DNA of 15,492 nucleotides from Seohaeicola_A nanhaiensis. Lineage in GTDB: Bacteria > Pseudomonadota > Alphaproteobacteria > Rhodobacterales > Rhodobacteraceae. Location of the stretch: NCBI RefSeq assembly GCF_042654245.1, contig NZ_JBHSGI010000001.1:1-15492 (forward strand). The letters are read 5' to 3'. The notes beneath the pieces are model-generated. The model saw only the letters and a program-made list of their open reading frames with translations, did no database searches and was not told the DNA's origin. Shown piece after piece: positions 1 to 6,555 of the stretch. Numbering within the stretch: position 1 is the stretch's first letter; every line of letters starts with the position of its first letter. The translations under genes and the position numbers were made by a program.

Positions 1-324
1 CCGCAGGCTCGAAGCCGTGCGATGCGCTTTCAGGTAGGTCGCGTCGATCATGACGACCTTCTCCTCGACGCCCTCGGAGGCCAGCCCCTCCATCATCCGG
101 GCGAAGACACCCATGTCCCCCCACCGCTTCCACCGGTTGTAGAGGGTCTTGGGTGGGCCATACTCCCGCGGCGCGTCACACCATCTCAACCCGTTGCGAT
201 TGATGAAGATTATGCCGCTCAGCACGCGCCGATCATCGACCCGCGGCTTGCCATGGCTCTTGGGGAAGAACGGCTTCAACCGCTCCATCTGCTCGTCCGT
301 CAGCCAGAAAAGGTTGCTCATCAT
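1..324 (-). CDS. IS5-family transposase, N-terminal part (cut by window edge)
   Basis: This is the N-terminal 108 residues of an IS5-family (IS427-like group) transposase. The frame is open to the window edge, so no stop is visible. Recognisable family segments in order are MSNLFWLTDEQMERLKPFFP at the start, then PRVDDRRVLSGIIF, then RNGLRWCDAPREYGP, then TLYNRWKRW, and near the edge VVMIDATYLKAHRTASSLR. The Asp in MIDATYLKAHR is the expected first residue of the DDE triad. The other two acidic residues lie outside the window. Two consecutive ATG codons (322-324 and 319-321) are possible starts. No frameshift or stop is seen in this part, so the gene may be intact, although many IS427-group elements need a programmed frameshift to make the full protein. 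The family assignment is sure; activity cannot be judged. Confidence 0.9.
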   Translation of the reverse strand, partial: MMSNLFWLTDEQMERLKPFFPKSHGKPRVDDRRVLSGIIFINRNGLRWCDAPREYGPPKTLYNRWKRWGDMGVFARMMEGLASEGVEEKVVMIDATYLKAHRTASSLR

Positions 325-395
325 CACCCCCGTAAGTTCGGGAGCTTGAATCACGCAGGAAGGACGGCCTCAAGCCAATTAATGGGTCCTGACCC
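1..395 (-). mobile_element. IS5-family insertion sequence, one end only
   Basis: The element carrying the truncated transposase. Its outer end should lie shortly upstream of the transposase start. A candidate is the near-palindrome GGGTCCTGACCC at 384-395, preceded by TTAA at 379-382, which is a plausible target context for IS427-type elements. The other end is outside the window, so neither the inverted repeat nor the target duplication can be confirmed. The element itself is sure from its transposase; the boundary is a guess. Confidence 0.55.
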
Positions 396-504
396 TAAGT
401 TCAGATGGGGTATTCGGATTGCGCCCCATTCCCGACGACCGCGTTCGTGGAGGTGCTGCGCTTCGTGCTGATGGTACAAAGTGGTCTGTGTGAAGCAGCC
501 ACAC

Positions 505-1123
505 GGTGCTGTCAAAGGAATCTGACTTGAGGCGGAGGAATGGGCTGGGTAGCCTTTGGCCATGACCCAGCGCTCACCGTTCCGCTGCTTCAAGACGTCG
601 CCGGAGATCATCCGGCTGGCGGTTATGATATACATCCGCTTTCCGCTATCGCTACGGAACGTCGAGGTTCTGTAGCACGAGCGCGGCGTCGAGGTCAGCC
701 ACGAGACGGTGCGGTTTGGTGGCACCGCTTCGGCCCGCTGTTTGCTTCGGAGATCCGGAAACGGCGCGTAGAGGGGATGCGGTCGAGCCGCTGGCGCTGG
801 CAGTTGGACGAAGTCTTCGTGAAAATCAACGGCGAACGGCACTACCTTTGGCGGGCGGTCGATCGTGCGGAGAATTCGTATCAACCATTCCGAAGGCGCG
901 AACGAGCGATGCGCCGCTTCCGCCGCATGCGAACGTTACAGTTGTTCGCCGCCGTCCACGCGTCGGTTCACAATCTCTTCAACCAGGAACGCAACCTCTC
1001 TTCCCGCACCATCTTCAAGCAGAACCGTGCCGCCGCTCTCGACGAGTGGCGCGGTCTCTGCGCGGAATAGGGACGCCTTCCTCCTGCGATGCGGAGACTG
1101 GTTCGCATTTGTCTGCCAGCACC
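505..1123 (+). mobile_element. Decayed IS6-family insertion sequence
   Basis: A defective IS6-family element around the broken transposase at 562-1070. Candidate imperfect terminal inverted repeats are GGTGCTGTCAAAGG at 505-518 and, read on the minus strand from 1123 inward, GGTGCTGGCAGACA. The first seven bases are identical and several later ones match. The 619-bp span is about 200 bp shorter than a typical IS6 element, which fits the internal deletion in its transposase. The 8-bp flanks (497-504 and 1124-1131) do not match, so there is no target-site duplication. That suggests recombination or deletion after insertion, or slightly wrong ends. Confidence 0.65.
562..1070 (+). pseudogene. IS6-family transposase pseudogene (stop, frameshift and internal deletion)
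   Basis: The 5' part from ATG 562 reads MTQRSPFRCFKTSPEIIRLA and continues FPLSLRNVEVL, then hits an in-frame TAG where IS6 transposases continue (roughly NVEDLLxERG). The same frame goes on HERGVEVSHETVRF until about 716. There one base is missing and homology moves to another frame as WWHRFGPLFASEIRKRR, then SSRWRWQLDEVFVKINGERH and YLWRAVDR. Right after that comes AENSYQPFRRRERAMRRFR, which belongs near the C-terminus (usually VENSHQPFRRRERAM). Some 65-70 residues, including the central Asp of the DDE triad, are therefore deleted at about 860-873. The first Asp (LDEVF) and the final Glu (AENSY) remain. The C-terminus RAAALDEWRGLCAE ends normally at 1070. Three independent lesions mean it cannot make an active transposase. 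Confidence 0.9.
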
Positions 1124-1290
1124 CGGCGAAGCACAATGCGGAACGGGGCCCGGCCCATCATGATGCACACGCGCGGCAGTGCCGATGCGGCGGCGTTCTG
1201 GCCGAATTCGGCAAGCGTGGCAGCCTGACCTGCCTGAGCGGCAAGGGTAATTTGGTCTGACGCTGCCAAGGCTTTGCGTCTGTCGAGCAC
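1124..1290 (-). pseudogene. Possible ORF remnant cut by the IS6 end (unrecognised)
   Basis: Minus-strand open frame starting at GTG 1290 (an in-frame TTG/CTG lies a few codons earlier), 12 bp after the stop of the RTX glycosidase gene. It runs about 55 codons in host-like, GC-rich codon usage before entering the IS6 right end at 1123. Inside the IS the frame reads on to a stop at 1015. The peptide begins MLDRRKALAASDQ and contains LAEFGQNAAASALPRVCIMM, followed by RAPFRIVLRRVLADK. I do not recognise a family. The abrupt contact with IS sequence suggests the IS6 insertion removed the rest of a gene that followed the glycosidase. It could also be non-coding sequence with a chance ORF. Confidence 0.3.
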
Positions 1291-1301
1291 TTCGCGTTCC
1301 G

Positions 1302-3437
1302 TCAGCCCAAAAGGAACGTCCGATCCGCCAGCAGACTGAGGTCGGTCATGCCTTCCAGCGTCAGGGAATTGCCTGGCCCGAATGCAAGGACAAGGTCGCC
1401 ACCGTGAATCTCAGCCTCTGCAATGGCCTTTTCCAGAGCGTCGCGACCAGAGACCAAACCGGAGTCCAGACGCAAGATATCGGCGGTTGAAAAATCGGCA
1501 ATTCGGTCATTGCCGCCGGTGAACACGAAAACATCCCGACCAGCACCGCCGGTCAGAGTGTCGTTTCCAGAGCCGCCGTTGAGACAGTCACGCCCTTTGC
1601 CCCCGACCAAACTGTCGTCGCCCGGGTTTCCCAGAAGCCGGTCCGCCCCGGCTCCGCCGTTCAGAAGGTCACGGCCACATCCGCCGCGCATGATGTCGGC
1701 GCCGACTCCGCCCAAAGCGGTATCCCGTCCCTGGTTGCCGAACAACACATCGTCGCCTGCCTGCCCCTCGAGACGGTCGTTCCCCTGGGCGCCGGTCAGA
1801 CGGTCCATTCCCCTGCCTCCAAACACCTTGTCGTGCCCCAGTCCCCCGTTCAGACTGTCAGGGCCGGCCATGCCGCGAATGGTGTCGTTGCTCTCCGTTC
1901 CGAAAATGACGTCTGCGGATTGGTCGCCACGGAACAACCGCACCGGTTCGGTAACCGGCCGACTGAAGACAAGCTGCATCACCTCGAAGGGTTTCAGTTC
2001 GAAGGCAAGCGCCCCGTCCGACCACAGTGCGTTCGCAGAAACCTCTGTGAACCGGGCGCGAACATCATGTTCGTTGATGAAATAGTCGGCTGTCCCGTCT
2101 CCGTTCAGGTCAAGACTGTCCACAGTCTCCCACGCCCGCGCGTTTGGATCAAAATGACGCCCGTCGGCACTGGTTGGGTCATAGCCCAGTTTCAGACCGG
2201 AGAGATGTCCGAAGCCGTCATCCAGATCGCCCGGCTCGAACCGGAGTTTCATGGTCTCCAGGCTTCGCGAACTCACATAGATCACGACCTGATCCAAGCC
2301 GGCAAAGGCGTGGACGGCTGCCCCATCCGACATGTTGGCCTGGCCGAGATCGACCAAATTGAGACCCTGGATGCTGGTGGCAAGCATGTCGAACGCTGCG
2401 CCTCGCACCGTGTTGACGACACGACCATTCGCGTCGACCAGCACAGGATCGCCGGAATTCCCAGTCAGGTCGGTTACGGTATTGTGCTGGACGGCCCAGA
2501 CCGAAGCGGCATCGACACCCATTTCGACCATTCTCGCGACCTGCTCGATCAGGGTGGAGGCGCTGCGGATTCCGTTCTCGGTAATGTTCGTGGTTTTGAC
2601 GTTCCACTCGGTGATGTGCAGGTCCAGCGGCTTTTCGAACCGGGCCTGCCAGTTCGCGAAATCCCGGTCGATGTAATTTACTTCGTCACTGTGGCCAGTG
2701 AATGAGAGAGTGCTGCGGGCATAGTAGTAATGCTCGACCACGCCGTCGATCAGTCCCTTGCTGCGGTCGGTCAGCAGATCGATGATCCGGTTGTTGGCCA
2801 TGTCGAGCCGCTGTGTATAGCCGAAATCCTCCATCCCGGCGGCGTCGACGTGAAACTCGGAACCGGTGTTCGGGGTCGCCATCTGAACGAGCATTTGGGG
2901 CCGGTCGGTTGCCTCCATCCCGATGTCTTCGGCACCCAGCGCGAGGGCGTCGAGCGCGATGTTCGCCTTGGCGGCATAGGCAGTTTCACCCATCTCCCAA
3001 TATTCATTGCCGATCTCGAAGGCAGCCAAGACCTGGCCGTATTTCGCGAGCACCTCGGCCGCGAACGCACGGATGTCGTCACCGAATGCGACATAGCTCT
3101 GCGCATCGAGAAACTTTGTTGGGATGACGAGTGTCGCCTTGCTACCGGTTGCGATGCACCAGTCCAGAAAGTCGGTCAGTTCCGGGCGCAATTCGCCGCC
3201 AGGCATGGAGACGATGTTCAGCCACTCGGCCCCTTCTGTGGTGGCATCGGCGTTGTCGCCGCGCCCGCCCGGAAAGCGGACATGGGAGATGCCCAGTGCA
3301 TCCGCGGAAGCTGTCAAAGTCGCGTGAACGTTGCCACCGGTGGTATTGGCGCCGTAGACGACATTCGCGCCAAACATTTCGGAAGACACAGAAATATTGG
3401 TGTCGCGGCTGGCCGCGACCTGTATGGTCGTGATCAC
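1302..3437 (-). CDS. RTX-type secreted glycoside hydrolase (clan GH-A-like catalytic domain + 14 RTX nonapeptides)
   Basis: A 711-aa predicted exoenzyme. Residues 1-340 look like a clan GH-A TIM barrel (GH39/51/79 type): VRFPGGRGDN at about 53-62, the acid/base motif EIGNEYWE with Glu145, and the nucleophile motif HITEWN with Glu277. Residues about 375-495 resemble the beta-sandwich that follows such barrels and contain an EF-hand-like loop, DLNGDGTAD (443-451). Residues 513-638 are 14 consecutive calcium-binding RTX nonapeptides of the GGxGxDxLx kind. A hydrophobic C-terminal segment ending TFLLG fits a type I secretion signal. There is no N-terminal signal peptide, as expected for that route. 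The start is GTG at 3437 behind AGGCGGAG. Substrate is unknown, probably a polysaccharide. No type I exporter genes are in the window. Cysteines at 587 and 618 inside the RTX block are unusual. Fusion architecture sure; exact GH family not. Confidence 0.85.
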   Translation of the reverse strand: MITTIQVAASRDTNISVSSEMFGANVVYGANTTGGNVHATLTASADALGISHVRFPGGRGDNADATTEGAEWLNIVSMPGGELRPELTDFLDWCIATGSKATLVIPTKFLDAQSYVAFGDDIRAFAAEVLAKYGQVLAAFEIGNEYWEMGETAYAAKANIALDALALGAEDIGMEATDRPQMLVQMATPNTGSEFHVDAAGMEDFGYTQRLDMANNRIIDLLTDRSKGLIDGVVEHYYYARSTLSFTGHSDEVNYIDRDFANWQARFEKPLDLHITEWNVKTTNITENGIRSASTLIEQVARMVEMGVDAASVWAVQHNTVTDLTGNSGDPVLVDANGRVVNTVRGAAFDMLATSIQGLNLVDLGQANMSDGAAVHAFAGLDQVVIYVSSRSLETMKLRFEPGDLDDGFGHLSGLKLGYDPTSADGRHFDPNARAWETVDSLDLNGDGTADYFINEHDVRARFTEVSANALWSDGALAFELKPFEVMQLVFSRPVTEPVRLFRGDQSADVIFGTESNDTIRGMAGPDSLNGGLGHDKVFGGRGMDRLTGAQGNDRLEGQAGDDVLFGNQGRDTALGGVGADIMRGGCGRDLLNGGAGADRLLGNPGDDSLVGGKGRDCLNGGSGNDTLTGGAGRDVFVFTGGNDRIADFSTADILRLDSGLVSGRDALEKAIAEAEIHGGDLVLAFGPGNSLTLEGMTDLSLLADRTFLLG
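1524..1901 (-). repeat. RTX nonapeptide-coding repeats (14 units of 27 bp)
   Basis: Codes for residues 513-638 of the glycosidase fusion. There are fourteen 9-residue units in strict register, from GTESNDTIR to GGAGRDVFV. The internal DNA repeats are diverged (units GMAGPDSLN, GGLGHDKVF, GGSGNDTLT and so on), so this is an old array rather than a recent expansion. Such blocks fold into a calcium-loaded parallel beta-roll only outside the cell. Confidence 0.9.
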
Positions 3438-3771
3438 AACGGTTGCTCCGCCTGGATGATGAGGGAGACGGGCAACCGTACTGGATCACATGCGCCATTT
3501 CAGGCGCCCCGTTGAGATCACTTTCGCTCAGGTCGTTGGCGGTTTGTTGACGGTGTCGGGCCGTTCTTTGGGGCAAGTCGTGTCGGGATTGTGACGCCTG
3601 ACCTCCGTTCCTTCGGGTCCACGTCGGCAATAAAGGACGGCTCCTGCGATTTTCGCCGGATTCGCCGATGGCACTCTGGCTTCGCCTGATGCAGTGTGTG
3701 CGCTATCTGACGCCGCGAGCGTGACCAGGACCTGGGTCCTGCCCTCGAGCGCCCAAACAGGAGACTCCGAC
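3438..3771. other. Divergent intergenic region, 334 bp
   Basis: Separates the glycosidase (minus) from the oxidoreductase (plus) and must hold both promoters. An inverted repeat GCGCC-ATTTCA-GGCGC lies at 3492-3507, about 55 nt upstream of the glycosidase start. A TTGACG (3547-3552) could be a plus-strand -35 but has no good -10 partner at normal spacing. ORFs across this stretch show no recognisable family. Nothing else is seen. Confidence 0.5.
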
Positions 3772-4884
3772 ATGGCCACCACTGGCAAGCAACTGTTCAC
3801 GACATTGGACGCAGACGGAACCCTGACCGTCGCGATCGAGGACGTGACCTTTCCGGATCCGACCGGCAATCAGGTGCTCGTGAAGATGGAAGCCGCGCCG
3901 ATCAACCCGTCAGATCTCGCAATTCTGGCCGGTGCTGCAGACTTGGAAAATGCCACCTACTCGCAGGGCAAGTTCGTCGCGACCGTACCCGAGCCTTACA
4001 ACACCGGTTCGAAAGCCCGTCACGGGATCAAGCTGCCGGCCGGCAACGAAGGCGCCGGGACGGTTGTTGCCGCCGGCGACGGGGAAGCGGCAAAGGCATT
4101 GGTCGGACAGCGTGTCGCATGTGTTCCGGGCAATGCCTACAGCCAGTACTGTATTGTCGATGCGTCCTCGTGCCTGCCGCTGGGCGATTATTCTGCCGAG
4201 GATGGCGCCAGCGCCTTCGTCAACCCGATGACCGCTCTGGGCTTTGTCGAGAACGCCAAAATGGATGGGCAAAACGCAATCCTGCATACGGTCGGCGCGT
4301 CCAACCTGGGCCAGATGTTGACACGCATCTGCAAGGAAGACGGCATCGGCCTCGTCAACATCGTTCGCAAGGACAGCCAGGCCGAACTGCTCAAGAGCCT
4401 CGGCTCAACCCATGTCGTGAACTCGTCCAGCGACGACTTCATGAACCAGCTGCGCTCGGCCATCCAGGACACCGGTGCCTTTTACGGTTTCGATCCGATC
4501 GGTGGCGGCAAATCGGTCGACACTGCCTTCAAGGCGATGGAGCAGGTCGCCGTGGCCCGGATGACCGAATACTCGCGCTATGGCTCCAACCAGCCCAAGC
4601 GGATGTTCATCTACGGACGTCTGGACACCGGAATGACGATGCTTTCCCCGAGCTACGGCTTCGGCTGGACCCTGTCCGGCTGGTTGCTGTTCCCCTTCCT
4701 CCAGTCTGCCGGGCGCGAAACGGTCACCCGGATGCGTAAGCGCGTGCTCGAAAACCTCACCACCACATTCGCGAGCCACTACAAGCAGCGCGTCAATCTG
4801 GAAGAGATGCTGACCAAGGACGCCGTCACCGACTATCGAGCGATGAAAACCGGAGAGAAATATCTCGTCACACCCTGGTCGTGA
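3772..4884 (+). CDS. MDR-family zinc-independent oxidoreductase (quinone/enoyl-thioester reductase-like)
   Basis: A 370-aa cytosolic medium-chain dehydrogenase/reductase. Family landmarks are APINPSDLAILAG (42-54) in the GroES-like N-domain, GNEGAGTVVAAG (91-102), and NPMTALGFVE (151-160) before the Rossmann fold. The nucleotide-binding turn is HTVGASNLGQM (172-182). The catalytic-zinc Cys/His pattern of alcohol dehydrogenases is absent, pointing to the quinone-oxidoreductase/enoyl-thioester-reductase branch using NADPH. The nucleotide loop is atypical (VGASNLG instead of AGGVG). The start is ATG 3772, preceded by AGGAGA at normal distance; an in-frame upstream start at 3694 has no better support. 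The gene stands alone between a divergent glycosidase and a convergent TRAP operon, so its substrate cannot be inferred from context. Confidence 0.85.
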   Translation: MATTGKQLFTTLDADGTLTVAIEDVTFPDPTGNQVLVKMEAAPINPSDLAILAGAADLENATYSQGKFVATVPEPYNTGSKARHGIKLPAGNEGAGTVVAAGDGEAAKALVGQRVACVPGNAYSQYCIVDASSCLPLGDYSAEDGASAFVNPMTALGFVENAKMDGQNAILHTVGASNLGQMLTRICKEDGIGLVNIVRKDSQAELLKSLGSTHVVNSSSDDFMNQLRSAIQDTGAFYGFDPIGGGKSVDTAFKAMEQVAVARMTEYSRYGSNQPKRMFIYGRLDTGMTMLSPSYGFGWTLSGWLLFPFLQSAGRETVTRMRKRVLENLTTTFASHYKQRVNLEEMLTKDAVTDYRAMKTGEKYLVTPWS

Positions 4885-5029
4885 GGGTCCCGCCAGGACG
4901 TGCCGCGTCGTATTGGGGCCGAAGCGCAACGGCGTACAGCGTTGCCGCTTCGCCCCTGACTCGTCTCAATGGCAGGTAACGGGTGCTGACAAAAGGCCAG
5001 TTAAAGGGGCCTGCCGCCAGACCACCCCA
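4885..5029. other. Convergent intergenic region, 145 bp
   Basis: Lies between the 3' ends of the oxidoreductase (plus) and the TRAP operon (minus). It holds the hairpin at 4915-4956 described separately and nothing else that I recognise. Confidence 0.5.
4915..4956 (+). terminator. Hairpin downstream of the oxidoreductase, possible terminator
   Basis: The arms GGGGCCGAAGCGCAACG and CGTTGCCGCTTCGCCCC pair almost fully, with small bulges, around a short loop (GCGTACAG). The stem is long and GC-rich and sits about 30 nt after the stop. There is no clear T run on either side, so it may act as a transcript-end stabiliser or a bidirectional barrier between convergent genes rather than a classical Rho-independent terminator. 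Confidence 0.45.
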
Positions 5030-5191
5030 TCACCCGCGATCCTGCTTCAGGTGAAGCACAAGATCCCATCCCGCCAACAATATGGTCACGCCGATCACAC
5101 AGGCGAGATCCAGGCGGGGAACGTGAATCACGAGAATCGCCAGAAAGGCGACGAGCACCGCAAAAGCCAGTATGGCCAGGACTTTGTTCAC
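5030..5191 (-). CDS. 53-aa two-TM small membrane protein, translationally coupled to the amidase
   Basis: Begins MNKVLAILAFAVLVAFLAIL and ends LHLKQDRG. Two hydrophobic stretches (about 3-23 and 29-47) separated by HVPRLD suggest a helical hairpin in the inner membrane with a charged C-terminal tail. The start is GTG 5189-5191, overlapping the amidase stop as GTGA, with a strong purine-rich ribosome site (GGGAGGAGGGAAG) directly upstream inside the amidase 3' end. This overlap, the strong ribosome site and the coding-like composition argue that the gene is real although short. I do not recognise a family. Its place at the end of the TRAP operon suggests an accessory membrane role tied to transport or to tethering the amidase. 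That role is an inference only. Confidence 0.7.
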   Translation of the reverse strand: MNKVLAILAFAVLVAFLAILVIHVPRLDLACVIGVTILLAGWDLVLHLKQDRG

Positions 5192-6555
5192 TCTCTTCCC
5201 TCCTCCCGTTCAAGCTGTTCGAGATACGCGGCCAGCCAGCGCGCGGTTCGCATCAACCGCGCGTCATCTCCGCGCCTGCCGACCAGTTGCGCGCCCATGG
5301 GCAGGCCATTTCCCGCAGAGAACAGCGGTAGCGTGATGGCCGGGACTCCGGCAAGCGTCCACAGCCCATTGAAGATCGACGATCCCGTGCTGCCCAGTCC
5401 TTCAGGCGCCGGCCCGGGTGCTGCAGGACAGAGGATCGCGTCGCACCGGTCGAATATCCGATCGAGGGCCGCGTTCAGAACCTCGCGCCAATCCAGCGCG
5501 GAGAGGTAGTCGCGCGCCAGCACAGCCTTGCCCGCGTCGATCGCCTCGGCAAGCACGGGGGACAACAGCCCCCTGCCCCGGCGCTCCAACCCGTAATAGC
5601 ATTTTGCCATCTCGGCCTCGTTGATGCGCTGCCGTATCGCGGCGATTTCGTCGAACCCATCCAGCGGCGCCTCGAAACATTGGTCGCCAAGCAGGCCGGC
5701 CAGTTCCTCGATGGCCGCGCGCATGTCGGGATCTGCCTCCTCCCAGCCGGGCGGGCGGACAAAGGCAAAGGTTGGAGGGACCGGCGTTTTCGCGCGCGCG
5801 GTGTCCAGTAGCCTTGGCGTGGGGCGCGGTTGCGTGGCCCGATCCGCGGTGTCGTGGCCATACAAGACCTCGGCCAGCAGCGCGCAATCCTCGATGCTGC
5901 GGGCAAAGACGCCGACGGTGTCAAGAAAAGGCGATTGCATCAGAACGCCGGTGCGCGGAATCATCCCGAAGCTCGGCTTCATCCCGACGACCCCGCAGAA
6001 TGCAGCGGGTCGGATCACCGATCCGCCGGTCTGCGTGCCGACGGCCAGCGGAACCATTCCCGCCGCCACCGCTGCCGCCGAACCGCTGGACGATCCTCCG
6101 GGCGTGTGAGCGGGATTGTGGGGATTGCGCGTCTTGCCCGGATGCAGAAAGGCGCATTCGGTGGTGACGGTCTTGCCCAGAACAATCGCGCCGGCGGCCC
6201 GAAGCCGCGCCACGATCCAGGCGTCCTGCGCGGGCACCCGGCCCTCGTCAATCGGCGTCCCGTTTGCGGTGGGAATGCCTTCGGTGTCGATAATGTCCTT
6301 CAAACCCACCGGCAGTCCATGCAACGGCCCGGGCTGACGCCCCGACTGGCGCCAATGGTCAAGCTGTCGCGCCTGCTGCAGGGCATGATCGCCGTCCAGC
6401 CAGGCCCAGGCCTGCACCTCGGGCTCCACGGCGGCGATCCGCGCCAGACAGGCCTCGACCAGTTCGACCGCCCGCAGCGCCCCTGACGCAAGCCGGTCGC
6501 GCAACTCAACCGCGCTGAGCGACAGCAGGGCATCGGGATTATCGCGAGGGGCCAT
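5188..6555 (-). CDS. Amidase-signature (AS) family amidohydrolase
   Basis: A 455-aa cytosolic amidase-signature enzyme hydrolysing an amide bond with the Ser-cisSer-Lys triad. Visible catalytic residues, counting from ATG 6555, are Lys86 in LPVGLKDIID, cis-Ser155 in TPGGSSSGSAAA, and nucleophile Ser179 in GTQTGGSVIRPAAFCG. The Lys-to-Ser spacing (93) and Ser-to-Ser spacing (24) match the family. The C-terminal part (CDAILCPAAPGPAP, then LAGVPAITLPL and GAQLVGRRGDD) is typical. The open frame extends to a TTG at 6576, but ATG 6555 begins MAPRDNPDALLSLSAVELRD and is the better start. It overlaps the dctM end by 17 nt, showing co-transcription with the transporter. It probably acts on an imported amide or carbamoylated carboxylate. 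Substrate is not readable; allophanate hydrolase or GatA-like alternatives are less fitting because their partners are absent. Confidence 0.88.
   Translation of the reverse strand: MAPRDNPDALLSLSAVELRDRLASGALRAVELVEACLARIAAVEPEVQAWAWLDGDHALQQARQLDHWRQSGRQPGPLHGLPVGLKDIIDTEGIPTANGTPIDEGRVPAQDAWIVARLRAAGAIVLGKTVTTECAFLHPGKTRNPHNPAHTPGGSSSGSAAAVAAGMVPLAVGTQTGGSVIRPAAFCGVVGMKPSFGMIPRTGVLMQSPFLDTVGVFARSIEDCALLAEVLYGHDTADRATQPRPTPRLLDTARAKTPVPPTFAFVRPPGWEEADPDMRAAIEELAGLLGDQCFEAPLDGFDEIAAIRQRINEAEMAKCYYGLERRGRGLLSPVLAEAIDAGKAVLARDYLSALDWREVLNAALDRIFDRCDAILCPAAPGPAPEGLGSTGSSIFNGLWTLAGVPAITLPLFSAGNGLPMGAQLVGRRGDDARLMRTARWLAAYLEQLEREEGRE

Noticed and set aside
351..884. Minus-strand 177-codon ORF across the IS5/IS6 junction
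   Set aside because: It is antisense to the IS6 transposase pseudogene, whose homology is unmistakable; the long frame is a by-product of high GC.
1524..1901. CRISPR-like array
   Set aside because: The 27-bp periodicity is the coding register of RTX nonapeptides, without identical repeats or unique spacers.
1423..2705. Long plus-strand ORFs of 220 and 290 codons opposite the RTX glycosidase
   Set aside because: They are shadows of the minus-strand gene; one is simply the antisense of the glycine/aspartate-rich repeats.
2730..3515. Plus-strand 261-codon ORF opposite the glycosidase N-terminus
   Set aside because: Antisense to the catalytic domain with its conserved GNE and TEWN motifs; no recognisable domain of its own.
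3694..3771. Upstream extension of the oxidoreductase gene
   Set aside because: The extra 26 residues do not resemble the family N-terminus, and ATG 3772 has a good ribosome site.
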